5,438 nucleotides of DNA from Actinomycetota bacterium (GTDB lineage Bacteria; Actinomycetota; Actinomycetes; Actinomycetales; Microbacteriaceae), in assembly GCA_010028615.1 (NCBI GenBank), contig RHAS01000065.1, positions 1 through 5,438 of the forward strand, written 5' to 3'. This document shows, one piece after another, positions 5,114 to 5,438 of this stretch; position 1 is the first letter of the stretch; each line of letters starts with the position of its first letter. The notes beneath the pieces are model-generated. The model made no database searches, had not been told where the DNA came from, and saw only the letters and a list, made by a program, of their open reading frames with translations. The translations under genes and the position numbers were made by a program.

Positions 5114-5438
5114 GCCAAATAGAAATTAAGTCTTCAGTGGAATTACCCTCCATACGTGAAGCGCTAACCCTAGTAACCGAAGACAATCTGAAGCTAGTTG
5201 CCGAACTTGCGCTACCGGTTGCTAGAGAACCTGCCGCGACACTGATTATGCTGCATCCGCTACCAACAGCCGGTGGCTTTATGGATTCGCATATTTACCG
5301 CAAAGCCGCCAACAGGTTACCGGAGCTAGCAGATCTTGCCGTGCTTAGATTTAACACTCGTGGCACTGAATCTCCGCACGGTAAATCCGAAGGTAGTTTT
5401 TCAAACGGTGTTGAAGAGCGATTTGATGTGATTGCCGC
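5110..5438 (+). CDS. Alpha/beta hydrolase, 5' part (3' end outside window)
   Basis: 109 codons are visible before the window ends. The protein begins MSQIEIK from TTG 5110; AGGG (5097-5100) lies nine bases upstream, and the TTG shares two bases with the preceding TGA, an arrangement typical of translational coupling. A first strand pair with LTLVTEDNLKLVAELALPV (19-37) is followed by LIMLHPLPTAGGFMDS (45-60), whose HP-x-P-x-x-GG matches the oxyanion-hole loop after strand 3. Then comes the strand LAVLRFNTRGTESPHGKSEGS (76-96), the usual N/D-x-RG-x-x-x-S segment. The nucleophile elbow and catalytic Asp and His lie beyond the window, so substrate cannot be judged. These short cytoplasmic hydrolases of the dienelactone hydrolase/peptidase style are usually esterases or thioesterases of unknown substrate. 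Confidence 0.85.
   Translation, partial: MSQIEIKSSVELPSIREALTLVTEDNLKLVAELALPVAREPAATLIMLHPLPTAGGFMDSHIYRKAANRLPELADLAVLRFNTRGTESPHGKSEGSFSNGVEERFDVIA

Noticed and set aside
1..5438. tRNA, rRNA, CRISPR array or transposase
   Set aside because: No cloverleaf, spaced repeat array or transposase-like protein was seen; the only sizeable repeat is the 63-base pair.

Overview
The window is a stretch of bacterial chromosome, most likely from a small-genome freshwater or marine actinobacterium of the Microbacteriaceae (Rhodoluna/Aquiluna-like 'Luna' lineage). The grounds are the core order tsf-pyrH-frr-cdsA-DivIVA-repeat protein, a GC content near 50% in sampled stretches (low for the family), TTG/GTG starts, and a transglycosylase N-terminus of a type I recall from Microbacteriaceae. 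The taxonomic call is inference from protein resemblance and gene order.

Layout, all genes on the + strand. 1-519 is the 3' end of tsf (EF-Ts), followed by a hairpin terminator. 578-1042 is an unexpected 465-base unit. It starts with a 63-base copy of the pyrH promoter, ribosome binding site and first codons, continues into an unrelated 124-codon gene of unknown function, and ends with its own terminator. The same 63 bases then recur perfectly at 1043-1105, where they lead into the genuine pyrH (UMP kinase). pyrH, frr (ribosome recycling factor), cdsA (CDP-diglyceride synthase), a four-motif DivIVA-like protein and a secreted HNH nuclease follow with short gaps or overlaps, consistent with one operon from 1083 to 4431.

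After a short promoter-bearing gap, 4476 begins a membrane-anchored lytic transglycosylase that loses its catalytic domain at about 4937. It runs directly, out of frame, into the 3' part of a small CxxC/HxHxxC zinc-binding protein gene ending at 5113. This looks like a deletion that fused two neighbouring genes. The window closes with the 5' part of an alpha/beta hydrolase gene (5110 onward), whose TTG start overlaps the stop of the zinc-protein remnant.

The conserved genes link translation (EF-Ts, RRF), pyrimidine nucleotide supply (UMP kinase), phospholipid synthesis (CdsA) and probably pole or septum organisation (DivIVA repeats). The most noteworthy item is the captured gene at 618-992. 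It uses an exact copy of an essential gene's expression signals and eight N-terminal residues, in a geometry expected if a circle carrying start region, gene and terminator had recombined into the pyrH start. An assembly artefact at the perfect 63-base repeat is the main alternative.
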